DNA from: Lachnospiraceae bacterium
GTDB taxonomy: Bacteria; Bacillota; Clostridia; Lachnospirales; Lachnospiraceae
Reading direction: 5' to 3'
DNA: 37,687 bases
NCBI GenBank assembly: GCA_017461045.1
Contig: JAFTZJ010000066.1
Coordinates: 1-37,687, forward strand
The notes beneath the pieces are model-generated. The model was not told the DNA's origin and made no database searches. It saw nothing but the letters and a program-made list of their open reading frames with translations. A program made the translations under genes and the position numbers. Position 1 is the first letter of the stretch; each line of letters starts with the position of its first letter. Below are positions 15,353-24,772 of this stretch, piece after piece.

Positions 15353-15970
15353 ATGGAGAAAAAAGGAACATTAATTGTTGTATCCGGGTTTTCCGGAGTT
15401 GGTAAAGGTACCGTGGTAAAGCGGTTGGTAGAGGATTATGGTTATAGTCTTTCCATTTCTGCTACAACCCGTGCACCAAGAGAAGGAGAAGTAGACGGTA
15501 GAGAATACTACTTCAAGACAAGAGAAGAATTCATGAGCCTGATTGATTATAATGGGTTGATTGAATGGGCTGTTTACGTAGACAATTACTATGGAACCCC
15601 AAGAGCTTTTGTTGAAAGAGAATTAGCAGCGGGACATAACGTTATTTTGGAAATAGAAGTGCAAGGTGCTATGAATATTAAGAGTCAGTATCCGGATTCG
15701 GTATTGATTTTCTTGACCGCACCAAGTGCAGAGGAATTAAAGAATCGTTTGATTGGACGGGGAACGGAAGACCCTGCAGTAATCGAAAAGAGAATGAAGC
15801 GTGCAGTAGAAGAATCTGAGGACATGGAGCAATATGAATATATTGTAGTCAATGACGACTTGGATCAGTGCGTAAAAGATGTGAATTCTGTCATAGTAGC
15901 AAAGAGCTGCAGACTGGAAGAAAATAAAGAATTTATGAATAAGATGAAAGCAGAATTAAAGGCTTTATAG
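15353..15970 (+). CDS. gmk: Guanylate kinase
   Basis: Converts GMP plus ATP to GDP plus ADP, feeding GTP and (p)ppGpp pools. At 205 aa it has normal length. The P-loop is GFSGVGKGT (residues 12-20), where most homologs have GPSGAGKxT; the required G, K and T remain. GMP-binding features follow: SISATTRAPREGEVDGREYY and FIEWA-like LIEWAVYVDNYYGTP, then ILEIEVQGA and the lid GRGTEDPAVIEKRM. The start ATG is placed by AGGTGAT in front. The rpoZ gene follows after 14 bases, the classical gmk-rpoZ pair. Confidence 0.97.
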   Translation: MEKKGTLIVVSGFSGVGKGTVVKRLVEDYGYSLSISATTRAPREGEVDGREYYFKTREEFMSLIDYNGLIEWAVYVDNYYGTPRAFVERELAAGHNVILEIEVQGAMNIKSQYPDSVLIFLTAPSAEELKNRLIGRGTEDPAVIEKRMKRAVEESEDMEQYEYIVVNDDLDQCVKDVNSVIVAKSCRLEENKEFMNKMKAELKAL

Positions 15971-15984
15971 AAAGGAGTTTTATT

Positions 15985-16218
15985 ATGATACATCCATCAT
16001 ATTCTGATTTAATGGCAGTGGTTAACAGTGAGGTAGAACCGGGCGAGCAGCCGGTAGTACAGAGCCGTTATTCTATCGTACTTGCAACTGCAAAGCGTGC
16101 AAGACAGATTGTTGCGGGCTCACAGCCGCTGGTAGATGCTTCTAACCAGAAGCCATTATCCCTTGCAGTAGAAGAATTATACAGAGGGAAAGTAAAGATT
16201 GTCGGTGATGACGAATAA
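15985..16218 (+). CDS. rpoZ: RNA polymerase omega subunit
   Basis: Small 77-aa subunit that helps fold and hold beta-prime in RNA polymerase. It begins MIHPSYSDLMAVVNSE and carries the family core SRYSIVLATAKRARQI followed by the conserved acidic helix SLAVEELYRGKV. ATG follows AAAGGAG. It is last in the yicC-gmk-rpoZ unit, with a strong hairpin right after the stop. Confidence 0.95.
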   Translation: MIHPSYSDLMAVVNSEVEPGEQPVVQSRYSIVLATAKRARQIVAGSQPLVDASNQKPLSLAVEELYRGKVKIVGDDE

Positions 16219-16221
16219 GAT

Positions 16222-16254
16222 TAAGAAGGGAGCTTAATATAAGCTCCCTTCTTA
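16222..16254 (+). terminator. Perfect 14-bp hairpin between rpoZ and murE
   Basis: TAAGAAGGGAGCTT and AAGCTCCCTTCTTA form an uninterrupted 14-bp stem with a 5-base loop. No T tract follows (the next bases are TGCACAG), so termination may be partial, or the hairpin may protect the 3' end of the upstream mRNA. Confidence 0.55.
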
Positions 16255-16282
16255 TGCACAGCATAGAAATGGAGGGCATGAC

Positions 16283-17782
16283 ATGAAACTATCAGAACTC
16301 ATACAATCCCTGGATTACACCTTGCTACAAGGTTCTATTGATACAGAAGTGAAAGAAATTGAAAATGATTCCCGAAAGGTAAAGGAAGGATATCTATTCT
16401 TCTGTATTGCAGGTAGCCTTCGTGACGGGCATGATTTTGCAAAGGAAGTAGCGGAAAAGGGCGCCGGTGTATTGATTGTAGAAAAACCGGTGGAAGTACC
16501 GGAGAATGTAACTGTAATACAGGTTCCAAGCAGTCGATATGCAATGGGTATTATTTCTTCTATGTTTTATGGAGAGCCATCCAAGCAATTAACGGTAATT
16601 GGAATTACCGGAACAAAAGGCAAGACTACAACCACCTATATGATTCAGTCCATGCTGGAGCAGACCGGACACCATACCGGGTTAATCGGAACCATTGAAA
16701 TTATCAATGGAAAAGAGCGGATTCCGGCAGCGAATACCACACCGGAGTCGTTGAAACTGCAACGTGTATTACGGGAAATGGTAGACAACGGCTTGGATAG
16801 CGTGGTAATGGAGGTATCTTCCCAAGGACTTATGCTGGATCGAGTGGCCGGAGTAGATTTTGATTACGGTATTTTTACCAATTTATCGGAAGACCATATT
16901 GGTCCTAATGAACATGCCAGCTTCGAAGAATACTGTATGTGGAAGGGAAAAATGTTCCAACTGTGCAAGGTTGGTATTTTCAATCAGGATGACCCGTATT
17001 ATGAAGAGATACAAAAGGATCACACCTGTCAGGTGGTAACCTATGGTATGGCAGATGGGGCTGATTATCAGGCAAGTAACTGGAAGCTTCATAGAGAAGA
17101 CGGACAACTGGGAATTGAGTATCATTTATCCGGAAAAGCAAATGGTCAGATGATGGTAAATGTTCCGGGTAAGTTTAGTATCTATAATTCATTGGCGGCT
17201 GTTGCAGTAGCTAACGAAATGCAAGTGGATTTTAAGGTAATTCAAAAGGTATTAACAACCGTTAAGGTGCGAGGCAGAGTGGAGTTAATTCCGATTTCAG
17301 ATGCCTTTACCATATTGATTGATTACGCACACAATGCAATGAGCTTGGAAAGTATTTTGGAAACCCTGCGGGAATACAATCCGGGACGTTTGGTTTCTGT
17401 ATTTGGCTGTGGCGGTAACCGTTCCAAGACACGTCGCTATGAAATGGGTGAAGTATCCGGCCGTTTAGCGGATTTCACGATTATAACATCGGATAATCCA
17501 AGATTTGAGGAGCCGCAGGATATTATCAATGATATTGTAACCGGTATTTCTAAGACTGATGGAAAATATATCGAAATAATTGAACGGAAGGAAGCTTTCC
17601 GTTATGCAATATTGCATGCACAGCCGGGAGATGTAATTGTTCTGGCTGGTAAGGGACATGAAGACTATCAGGAAATCAAAGGTGTGAAATACCATATGGA
17701 TGAACGAGAGCTGATTCGGGAAGTATTGGAGGAAGAGGATGTCAGCAAAATATGTGGATATAATAATCGATATTTCGCATGA
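16283..17782 (+). CDS. murE: UDP-MurNAc-tripeptide synthetase (meso-DAP type)
   Basis: Adds the third stem amino acid to UDP-MurNAc-L-Ala-D-Glu in cytoplasmic peptidoglycan synthesis. The 499-aa protein has the N-terminal uridine-binding domain (NDSRKVKEGYLFFCI at 28-42), the ATP loop GITGTKGKTTT (107-117), the substrate region NTTPES, the KGKMF Lys region near 221-225, and the C-terminal ligase domain with IDYAHN and SDNPRFEEP. DNPR at 404-407 is the signature for meso-diaminopimelate rather than lysine. The last 44 bases overlap the start of priA. Its location in the gmk-priA cluster, away from a dcw cluster, is unusual compared with textbook genomes; a second murE may exist elsewhere. Confidence 0.93.
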   Translation: MKLSELIQSLDYTLLQGSIDTEVKEIENDSRKVKEGYLFFCIAGSLRDGHDFAKEVAEKGAGVLIVEKPVEVPENVTVIQVPSSRYAMGIISSMFYGEPSKQLTVIGITGTKGKTTTTYMIQSMLEQTGHHTGLIGTIEIINGKERIPAANTTPESLKLQRVLREMVDNGLDSVVMEVSSQGLMLDRVAGVDFDYGIFTNLSEDHIGPNEHASFEEYCMWKGKMFQLCKVGIFNQDDPYYEEIQKDHTCQVVTYGMADGADYQASNWKLHREDGQLGIEYHLSGKANGQMMVNVPGKFSIYNSLAAVAVANEMQVDFKVIQKVLTTVKVRGRVELIPISDAFTILIDYAHNAMSLESILETLREYNPGRLVSVFGCGGNRSKTRRYEMGEVSGRLADFTIITSDNPRFEEPQDIINDIVTGISKTDGKYIEIIERKEAFRYAILHAQPGDVIVLAGKGHEDYQEIKGVKYHMDERELIREVLEEEDVSKICGYNNRYFA

Positions 17783-19994
17783 AGCCATTGATCGGGCATT
17801 TCAGTATGAAGTGCCCCTTTCTTTGTCTGAGAAAATTTCCTTAGGTATGCAGGTACAGGTTCCGTTTGGCAATGGAAACCGACTTCGGACCGGTTATGTT
17901 ATCGGCATGGGAGATGAACCTAAATGGCAGGTAGATAAGATAAAGCAGGTGCAGGGTATAGTAGAAAAACAGGTGCCTGTAGAAGGACAATTGATTCAGT
18001 TGGCCGGCTGGATGAAGGAAACCTATGGTTCAACCATGTATCAGGCATTAATGACGGTTATGCCTGTAAAGAAGAAGATACGACCGGTGGAAAAAAAGAC
18101 ACTTCAACTGGCGTTGGAAGCAGAAGAAGGGAATCTGCGTTTGTTAGAATACCGCAGAAAGCATTATGTAGCGAAGGCGCGTTTATTAGAAGCGTTATTG
18201 GAACATGGTGCAATCCCCTATGATTTGGCAAAAGAAAAACTAAATATCAGTCCTACAACCTGCGAACGTTTACGAGAAGAAGGAACGTTGGAAATCCTTA
18301 CGGAAACCCAATACCGGCAGGCAGGAACCAGAAAGCAACTCTTGGAACCGGAACCGGATTTGAACGAAAGCCAAAAACAGTTGGTAAATGCGTTCACATC
18401 TGATTATCTGGCAGAGGATTACAAAACGTATTTATTGCATGGTATAACCGGCAGTGGTAAGACTGAAGTTTATATGCACGCTATTGATGTAGTGATACAA
18501 AAGGGATGTCAGGCAATTGTACTGATTCCGGAAATATCCCTGACCTTCCAGACGGTTATGCGGTTTCGCCGACACTTTGGGGATCGGATTACCATATTGA
18601 ATTCCCGCATGAATGATGGAGAACGCTACGACCAGTTTGAACGGATTCGAAAAGGAGAAGTAGATATTGTGATTGGCCCACGTTCGGCTTTGTTTGCACC
18701 ATTTTCCAATCTGGGATTGATTGTAATGGACGAAGAACACGAAAGTAGCTATAAAAGCGACAATGTTCCGAAGTATCATGCCAGGGAGGTGGCATTGCAA
18801 CGGGCTAAGATGTGCGGTGCCAGTGTAATTCTTGGTTCAGCAACACCATCGGTAATGTCGTATTACAAGGCAGGGCAAGGAGAGTATCAGTTATGGAAGC
18901 TGGAACAGCGGGCGAAAGCAGCGCAATTGCCGACGGTTGAAGTAGTAGACTTACGGGAAGAATTACGTATGGGCAATCGGAGTCGTTTTAGTTATCGGTT
19001 GCAGGAATTAATTCAGAACCGTTTAGAGCAGGGACAACAATCCATTTTATTTATGAATCGTCGCGGATACGCAAGTTTTGTATCCTGTCGAAGTTGTGGA
19101 GAGGTAGTAAATTGTCCTCATTGTCAGGTTTCATTAACCTATCATGACCATAACACCAAGACACCGAAGCTGGTGTGTCATTATTGTGGATATACGGAAC
19201 CATTTATTAAAAAGTGCAAGTCTTGTGGTTCCGGTATGATTGGCCGGTTTGGTTCCGGTACGCAGATGGTAGAGGCAGAATTAAAAGAGTATTTTCCGAA
19301 TGCGCGGATTCTGCGAATGGATGCGGATACCACCAAGGGAAAAGATGGGCATGAAGCTATATTATCGGCGTTTGGAGAAGGTAAGGCAGACATTCTGGTA
19401 GGTACACAGATGATTGTAAAGGGACATGATTTTCCAAATGTAACCTTAGTAGGGATTCTGGCGGCGGATTTGTCCTTGCATAGTCAGGATTATATGGCAG
19501 GAGAACGAACCTTTGATTTGTTAACGCAGGCGGCAGGACGTGCCGGACGGGGAGAACAGGCAGGTACGGTTGTGATTCAGACCTACGATCCGGAAAATGC
19601 GGTTGTTCAGACTGCGGCAAATCAAGATTATGAAGGATTCTATGAAAATGAAATATCCTATCGGAATGCATTAAAATATCCACCGGTTTGTTCTATGATT
19701 GCTGTGCTCATTACAGCAGAGCAGGAAGAATTGGTGGAACGGGTGGCTGGTGAATTGGCAAAGCGGATGCGAACCTTGACTCAGGCTGTTCGTGTGATTG
19801 GCCCAACGCCGCCGGTAATTTCCAAGATAAAGGATATTTATCGCAGAGTCATATATCTAAAGGCACAAGGAGAACCGGATTTGTTAGAAGCAAAAAGCCG
19901 GATGGAGCAGGAAGCAGAAAGTCTGGCTTCAGAATTCGATTCCTTAGGGGAATTCAAGATTTATTTTGATTTGAATCCTATGAAGGGATATTAG
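17739..19994 (+). CDS. priA: Primosomal protein N' (replication restart helicase PriA)
   Basis: 3'-to-5' DNA helicase that reloads the replisome at collapsed forks. At 751 aa it contains the N-terminal 3'-OH-binding domain (AFQYEVP...VPFGNGNRLRTGYV), Walker A GITGSGKTEV, the DEAH-type box DEEHESSYK, SATPS, and a zinc region with eight Cys (CRSCGEVVNCPHC, then CHYCGYTEPFIKKCKSCGS). The helicase C lobe shows VGTQMIVKGHDFPNV and QAAGRAGRG. ATG 17739 lies 44 bases inside murE behind GAGGAAGAGG, so translation is probably coupled. Elsewhere in Firmicutes coaBC often sits just before priA; here murE occupies that place. Confidence 0.97.
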   Translation: MSAKYVDIIIDISHEAIDRAFQYEVPLSLSEKISLGMQVQVPFGNGNRLRTGYVIGMGDEPKWQVDKIKQVQGIVEKQVPVEGQLIQLAGWMKETYGSTMYQALMTVMPVKKKIRPVEKKTLQLALEAEEGNLRLLEYRRKHYVAKARLLEALLEHGAIPYDLAKEKLNISPTTCERLREEGTLEILTETQYRQAGTRKQLLEPEPDLNESQKQLVNAFTSDYLAEDYKTYLLHGITGSGKTEVYMHAIDVVIQKGCQAIVLIPEISLTFQTVMRFRRHFGDRITILNSRMNDGERYDQFERIRKGEVDIVIGPRSALFAPFSNLGLIVMDEEHESSYKSDNVPKYHAREVALQRAKMCGASVILGSATPSVMSYYKAGQGEYQLWKLEQRAKAAQLPTVEVVDLREELRMGNRSRFSYRLQELIQNRLEQGQQSILFMNRRGYASFVSCRSCGEVVNCPHCQVSLTYHDHNTKTPKLVCHYCGYTEPFIKKCKSCGSGMIGRFGSGTQMVEAELKEYFPNARILRMDADTTKGKDGHEAILSAFGEGKADILVGTQMIVKGHDFPNVTLVGILAADLSLHSQDYMAGERTFDLLTQAAGRAGRGEQAGTVVIQTYDPENAVVQTAANQDYEGFYENEISYRNALKYPPVCSMIAVLITAEQEELVERVAGELAKRMRTLTQAVRVIGPTPPVISKIKDIYRRVIYLKAQGEPDLLEAKSRMEQEAESLASEFDSLGEFKIYFDLNPMKGY

Positions 19995-20003
19995 ATTTGA
20001 AAA

Positions 20004-20032
20004 TTGCATAAATAGGCAAAAAATGATAAAAT
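20004..20032 (+). promoter_or_regulatory. Promoter of the def-fmt-rsmB-rlmN-prpC-prkC run
   Basis: TTGCAT, 17 bases, TAAAAT, lying just past the priA stop. It would supply a start about 35 bases before def. Confidence 0.6.
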
Positions 20033-20072
20033 ATTAGGTTGATGGAGTACAACGAAAGGTAGGAACAAGAAC

Positions 20073-20534
20073 ATGGCAATACGCAAAATACGAGTAGATG
20101 GAGATTTAGTTTTAAGAAAGCAGTGCAAACCAATTGATAAAATGACACCACGATTATTAGAGTTGATTGATGATATGTTTGATACGATGTATGAGGCCAA
20201 TGGTGTTGGTTTGGCAGCACCGCAGGTTGGTATTTTGAAGCGTGTTGTTGTTATTGATATTGGTGACGATAATCCATTGGTATTAATCAATCCGGAGATT
20301 TTGGAAAGAGATGGTGAGCAGACCGGAGATGAAGGTTGCTTAAGTCTGCCGGGTAAGGTTGGTACCGTTACCCGTCCGAACTATGTAAAGTGTAAAGCGT
20401 TAGACGAGAATATGGAAGAATTCATTGTAGAAGGCACTGAATTATTAGCAAGAGCTATCTGCCATGAATTGGATCATTTGGAAGGCGTGCTATATAAGGA
20501 TCATGTAAGCGATGGCTTACGGGAAGTAGAATAG
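20073..20534 (+). CDS. def: Peptide deformylase
   Basis: Metalloenzyme that removes the formyl group from the N-terminal Met of new proteins. The 153-aa protein has all three motifs: [10 protein letters not shown] (44-53), EGCLSLPG with metal ligand C89, and HELDH with ligands H131 and H135 and catalytic E132. The ATG is preceded by an AAAGGTAGGAAC purine stretch. It pairs with fmt 56 bases downstream, the common def-fmt arrangement that puts formylation and deformylation together. Confidence 0.97.
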   Translation: MAIRKIRVDGDLVLRKQCKPIDKMTPRLLELIDDMFDTMYEANGVGLAAPQVGILKRVVVIDIGDDNPLVLINPEILERDGEQTGDEGCLSLPGKVGTVTRPNYVKCKALDENMEEFIVEGTELLARAICHELDHLEGVLYKDHVSDGLREVE

Positions 20535-20590
20535 AAGGATTAGACCAGAAGGATTGAAATAGAATCAGAAACAAGGGAGCAGACGTATTT

Positions 20591-21529
20591 ATGCGAATTA
20601 TTTTTATGGGAACACCGGATTTTGCAGTTCAGGTGTTAGATGCAATTATTAAAGAAGGACATGAAGTGGTTGGTGTCTACACCCAGCCGGATAAACCAAA
20701 AGGCAGAGGAAAAAGCATGCAGTTTACACCGGTAAAAGAGAAGGCAGTCGAGTATGATATTCCCGTTTATCAACCAATAAAAGTACGAGAGCCGGAAGTG
20801 GTAGAAGAAATGAAACAGTTACAGCCGGATGTGATTGTAGTGGTTGCATTTGGACAGATTCTGCCGGAAACGATACTGAACCTGCCACCACTTGGTTGCA
20901 TTAATGTACATGCCTCCCTGCTTCCAAAGTACCGGGGAGCGGCACCGATTCAACGTGTAATTATTGATGGAGAGAAGGAAAGTGGCGTTACTACCATGTA
21001 TATGGCTAAGGGGTTGGATACCGGCGATATGATTGAGAAGACTGTAGTGCCGATTGATGCGAAGGAAACCGGTGGTTCTTATCATGATAAATTAGCAGTT
21101 GCAGGAGCAGAGCTTTGTTTATCCACGTTGAAGAAGTTGGAAGACGGAACTGCACAGAGAACACCGCAGGATGACAGTCAAAGCTGTTACGCACACATGC
21201 TGAATAAAGGAATGGGTGTATTGGACTTTCAGAAATCGGCAGTAGAATTGGAACGATTAATTCGAGGACTGAATCCATGGCCAAGTGCATATACACAGTT
21301 ACAGGGAAAGACCTTGAAGGTCTTTGAGGCTGATGTAATGGATGAAAATGTGGCGGCAACGGCAGCACCGGGAACGGTAGTGGCTGTAGATAAGAAATCC
21401 TTTACCGTACAATGCGGTACAGGAGCCTTGAAGATTCTTTCCTTGCAGTTAGAAGGAAAGAAGCGAATGGAAACTGCAGCATTTTTGTTGGGCTATACGA
21501 TTACCCCGGGTATGGTATTAGGGGAATAA
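20591..21529 (+). CDS. fmt: Methionyl-tRNA formyltransferase
   Basis: Formylates Met-tRNAfMet with 10-formyl-THF to make the initiator tRNA. The 312-aa protein begins MRIIFMGTPDFAV; the catalytic N105 and H107 lie in INVHASLLPKYRGAAPI, and the folate loop GRGKSMQFTPVK and the TGVTTMYM-like segment (ESGVTTMYMAKGLDTGDM) are intact. The C-terminal OB-fold for tRNA binding is about residues 205-312 (GLNPWPSAYTQLQGK). The start ATG follows AAGGGAGC. The rsmB gene follows after 31 bases. Confidence 0.97.
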   Translation: MRIIFMGTPDFAVQVLDAIIKEGHEVVGVYTQPDKPKGRGKSMQFTPVKEKAVEYDIPVYQPIKVREPEVVEEMKQLQPDVIVVVAFGQILPETILNLPPLGCINVHASLLPKYRGAAPIQRVIIDGEKESGVTTMYMAKGLDTGDMIEKTVVPIDAKETGGSYHDKLAVAGAELCLSTLKKLEDGTAQRTPQDDSQSCYAHMLNKGMGVLDFQKSAVELERLIRGLNPWPSAYTQLQGKTLKVFEADVMDENVAATAAPGTVVAVDKKSFTVQCGTGALKILSLQLEGKKRMETAAFLLGYTITPGMVLGE

Positions 21530-21560
21530 TTTAATGCGAATATGGCAATAGGTGAATAAC

Positions 21561-22928
21561 ATGGCAAATGAAATAAATGTCCGGGAATTGGTATTGGAAA
21601 CCTTGACAGATATTGATCGGGGAAATAAAAATGCCAGTGAAGCAATTAGCGGCACTCTTCGGAATTATCAATATATGAGTAAGCAGGATCGTAGTTTTTA
21701 TACCCGCCTGTGCGAAGGTACCTTGGAATATCGAATACAATTGGATTATATAATTAATCAGGTTTCAAAAACTCCGGTGAATAAATGCAAACCGTACATT
21801 CGGAATCTGTTACGCATGAGTCTGTATCAAATTCGTTATATGGATGCAGTTCCGGCAGAAGCCGCATGCAATGAAGCGGTAAAATTGGCAAAGAAAAAAG
21901 GCTTTCAGCAGTTAAGTGGATTTGTAAATGGTGTATTACGGAATTTGGTACGAAAGCAGGATATCATTGAGTTTCCAAAACGCCAGGAGAATCTTCCGGC
22001 GTATTTGTCCATTACGTATTCTATGCCGGAATGGCTGGTTCAGCAATTCCTGTCATGGTATTCAGAAGAACTTGTGGAACAACTGTTACAGGCTTTTTTG
22101 AAGGAAGCACCGCTAACGGTTCGCGTGAATTTGACAAGAACAGATAAGGAATCGGTTCGGGAAGCCTTATTAGAAGAAGGAATAAAAGTAGAAGATGGTA
22201 GTTATACGGAGAATACCTTACGGCTGTCAGATATTAATTATATGAAGCGAATCAAGCCATTTCGTCAAGGCTTGATAACAGTACAGGATGAAAGCTCAGT
22301 GTTACAGGGCTGTCTTTTGCAACCAAAATCGGGAGATTTGATTCTGGATATCTGTGCGGCACCGGGAGGAAAGTCCCTGCATGCAGCGGAGAAGAATTCT
22401 TCCGGAATGGTAATTGCAAGAGATTTATCAGAAGCCAAAACGGAGCGGATTGAAGAGAATATAGAGCGCATGCAATATGAGAATGTAAAGGTAGAGGTCT
22501 GGGATGCATTGAAACCGGATAAAAGCTTATTGCATCAGGTTGATATTGTTATGGCAGATGTGCCTTGCTCCGGTTTGGGTGTTATCGGAAGAAAGCCGGA
22601 TATTAAATATCATGTAAACAAGGAGCAATTATCAGAGTTACAGGATTTACAAAGAAACATATTAAAAGTAGCAACCCAATATGTAAAGAAAGGTGGCTAT
22701 TTTGTTTACAGCACCTGTACCATAAATCCGGGAGAAAATGAAGAACAGGCAACTTGGCTAGAACAACAGGGATTTACCCCTGTGGATATCACAGCTTTAT
22801 TGCCGGAAAAACTGGTAGTACAGGTGAAGGAACAACCGGGTACATGCTTGGAAAAGGGATATTGTACCTTGCTTCCGGGACAGCAGGACTGCGACGGATT
22901 TTTCTTTGCATTGTTCCGGATGGAATAA
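21561..22928 (+). CDS. rsmB: 16S rRNA m5C967 methyltransferase
   Basis: SAM-dependent enzyme that methylates C967 of 16S rRNA. Residues 1-140 form the NusB-like RNA-binding domain (DRSFYTRLCEGTLEYRIQLD), followed by the Rossmann methyltransferase: DICAAPGGKSLHAAE for SAM, ADVPCSGLGVIGRKPDIKY with one conserved Cys, and VYSTCTINPGENEEQ with the nucleophilic Cys. A GTG lies at 21552, but ATG 21561 is chosen because AGGTGA lies 5-6 bases before it. The product is 455 aa. The gene continues the def-fmt-rsmB-rlmN order. Confidence 0.95.
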   Translation: MANEINVRELVLETLTDIDRGNKNASEAISGTLRNYQYMSKQDRSFYTRLCEGTLEYRIQLDYIINQVSKTPVNKCKPYIRNLLRMSLYQIRYMDAVPAEAACNEAVKLAKKKGFQQLSGFVNGVLRNLVRKQDIIEFPKRQENLPAYLSITYSMPEWLVQQFLSWYSEELVEQLLQAFLKEAPLTVRVNLTRTDKESVREALLEEGIKVEDGSYTENTLRLSDINYMKRIKPFRQGLITVQDESSVLQGCLLQPKSGDLILDICAAPGGKSLHAAEKNSSGMVIARDLSEAKTERIEENIERMQYENVKVEVWDALKPDKSLLHQVDIVMADVPCSGLGVIGRKPDIKYHVNKEQLSELQDLQRNILKVATQYVKKGGYFVYSTCTINPGENEEQATWLEQQGFTPVDITALLPEKLVVQVKEQPGTCLEKGYCTLLPGQQDCDGFFFALFRME

Positions 22929-22991
22929 ATGAAATGGAAATATCAAATTAGGTAATAATGAATTAGATTGATAAAAATACGAGGTGGCCCC

Positions 22992-24020
22992 ATGGACATT
23001 CGTTCGCTGACATTCGAAGAATTAGAATTGTATATAAAAGAACAGGGATTTCCAAAGTTTCGGGCAGGACAGATATATCAATGGATACATCAAAAACTGG
23101 TACGGAGTCCGGAGGAAATGAGCAATCTTCCCAAAGACATTCGGGAATCCTTAAAAGAGCATTGGATTGGTGTGGAAGAGGAAGCGCGGTTTACATCCAA
23201 GTTGGATGGAACCAATAAGTTTTTGTTCCGGTTGCAGGATGATAATCTGATTGAGAGCGTGTGGATGCCTTATAAGCATGGAAATTCCGTCTGTATATCC
23301 TCACAGGTAGGCTGTCGTATGGGCTGTAAGTTCTGTGCGTCTACCATAGACGGTGTGGTACGGAATCTGACTGCATCAGAAATGTTGGATCAGGTCTATG
23401 CCATGCAGTATTTAATGGGAGAACGGGTTTCCAATATTGTGGTTATGGGTTCTGGTGAGCCTTTAGACAATTATGAGAATTTGATTCGGTTCTTGCAATT
23501 GATTTCAGATGAAAAGGGACTTCATATCAGTCAACGGAACATTACGGTATCCAGCTGCGGTCTGGTTCCGGAGATTCGCCGACTGGCAGAGGAAGGGTTC
23601 CAGATAACATTTGCGTTGTCTTTACATGCTTCCACGGATGAGGAACGACAGGAATTGATGCCAATTGCAAGAAAGTATTGTTTGGCAGAGGTGTTAGAAG
23701 CGTGTCAGTATTATTTTCAGCAGACCGGACGGCGGGTAACCTATGAATACAGTTTGGTGCAAGGCGTAAATGATTCGCCGGAACATGCAAAACGACTGGC
23801 AGGAATATTAAAAATGCAGGCACCGTGTCATGTAAATTTGATTCCTGTGAACCCGATAAAAGAGCGAGAGTTTCGACGAGCAACCGACAAAACCATACAA
23901 AATTTCAAATATATACTTGAAAATAATCAAATAAATGTTACACTAAGAAGAGGTATGGGTAGCGATATTGATGCTGCTTGTGGCCAATTACGGAGAAATT
24001 ATATTCAGAAAAACAAGTAG
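22992..24020 (+). CDS. rlmN: Dual-specificity 23S rRNA/tRNA adenine C2-methyltransferase
   Basis: Radical SAM enzyme making m2A2503 in 23S rRNA and m2A37 in tRNA. The radical SAM cluster ligands are C108, C112 and C115 in CRMGCKFC. Other family marks are GEPLDNYENL, ALSLHASTDEERQELMP, NLIPVNPI, and the C-terminal VTLRRGMGSDIDAACGQL with the methyl-carrying Cys. A frame extends upstream to TTG 22968, but ATG 22992 has GAGGTG at proper distance and gives MDIRSLTFEEL, the usual opening; the product is then 342 aa. The prpC start follows 13 bases later. Confidence 0.96.
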   Translation: MDIRSLTFEELELYIKEQGFPKFRAGQIYQWIHQKLVRSPEEMSNLPKDIRESLKEHWIGVEEEARFTSKLDGTNKFLFRLQDDNLIESVWMPYKHGNSVCISSQVGCRMGCKFCASTIDGVVRNLTASEMLDQVYAMQYLMGERVSNIVVMGSGEPLDNYENLIRFLQLISDEKGLHISQRNITVSSCGLVPEIRRLAEEGFQITFALSLHASTDEERQELMPIARKYCLAEVLEACQYYFQQTGRRVTYEYSLVQGVNDSPEHAKRLAGILKMQAPCHVNLIPVNPIKEREFRRATDKTIQNFKYILENNQINVTLRRGMGSDIDAACGQLRRNYIQKNK

Positions 24021-24033
24021 GAGGAAGCGGATT

Positions 24034-24756
24034 TTGTTATCATTTGGAAAAACAGATATCGGTAAGAAGCGTAGCATGAATCAGGATAATCTGTTCTTTA
24101 GCGATGAACCAGTTGGCTGTTTACCGAATCTATACATCGTAGCCGATGGTATGGGTGGTCATAAGGCCGGTGATTATGCTTCTTCTTATGCCGTGTATCG
24201 ATTTGTGGAATTTGTGAAGCAATGCGAAGACACGAATCCGATTACCGTAATGAAGAAAGGTATTCGTACCGTAAATGAGGGAATTCGAGCTGCTTCAAAG
24301 GAGCGGGAAGAGTTAAGCGGAATGGGTACCACATTTGTATGTGCAGTGATTATTGAGAATCATCTATATGTTGCAAATGTTGGCGATAGCCGATTGTATT
24401 TGCTGGATAAGGATTCGATTCGTCAAATTACGTTAGATCATTCATTGGTAGAGGAATTAATTCGTACCGGTCAGTTGGATCCGCTGAAAGTGCGGAACCA
24501 TCCGGAAAAGAATATAATTACAAGAGCTATGGGCGTGGGAGAAGAGGTAGTACCGGATTTCTTTGAACTGGAATTGCACATGGACGAGAGAATATTAATG
24601 TGTTCAGACGGTTTGTCAAATATGGTTGAAGATGACGAACTTTTGAATATTATTATGGAAGCAGAAAAACCGAAAGCCGCAGTAGAACGCTTGATTGAAC
24701 GGGCGAATTATTACGGTGGCAAAGATAATATAGCAGCCCTTGTGGCGGTACAGTAA
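24034..24756 (+). CDS. prpC: PP2C-type Ser/Thr phosphatase (PrpC/Stp)
   Basis: Metal-dependent phosphatase that reverses phosphorylation by the PASTA kinase encoded next. Start TTG 24034 is chosen because AGGAGG lies about 9 bases ahead and the protein then opens MLSFGKTDIGKKRSMNQDN, the family norm; an earlier frame start at 23968 would run back inside rlmN without a site. The metal-binding motifs are RSMNQDN, VADGMGGHKAGDYAS, ELSGMGTTFV, VANVGDSRLYL, MCSDGLSNMVEDDEL and GGKDNIAAL. The product is 240 aa, close to Bacillus PrpC. The stop is 16 bases before prkC. Confidence 0.95.
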   Translation: MLSFGKTDIGKKRSMNQDNLFFSDEPVGCLPNLYIVADGMGGHKAGDYASSYAVYRFVEFVKQCEDTNPITVMKKGIRTVNEGIRAASKEREELSGMGTTFVCAVIIENHLYVANVGDSRLYLLDKDSIRQITLDHSLVEELIRTGQLDPLKVRNHPEKNIITRAMGVGEEVVPDFFELELHMDERILMCSDGLSNMVEDDELLNIIMEAEKPKAAVERLIERANYYGGKDNIAALVAVQ

Positions 24757-24772
24757 GTTGAGAGGTGTAAAA

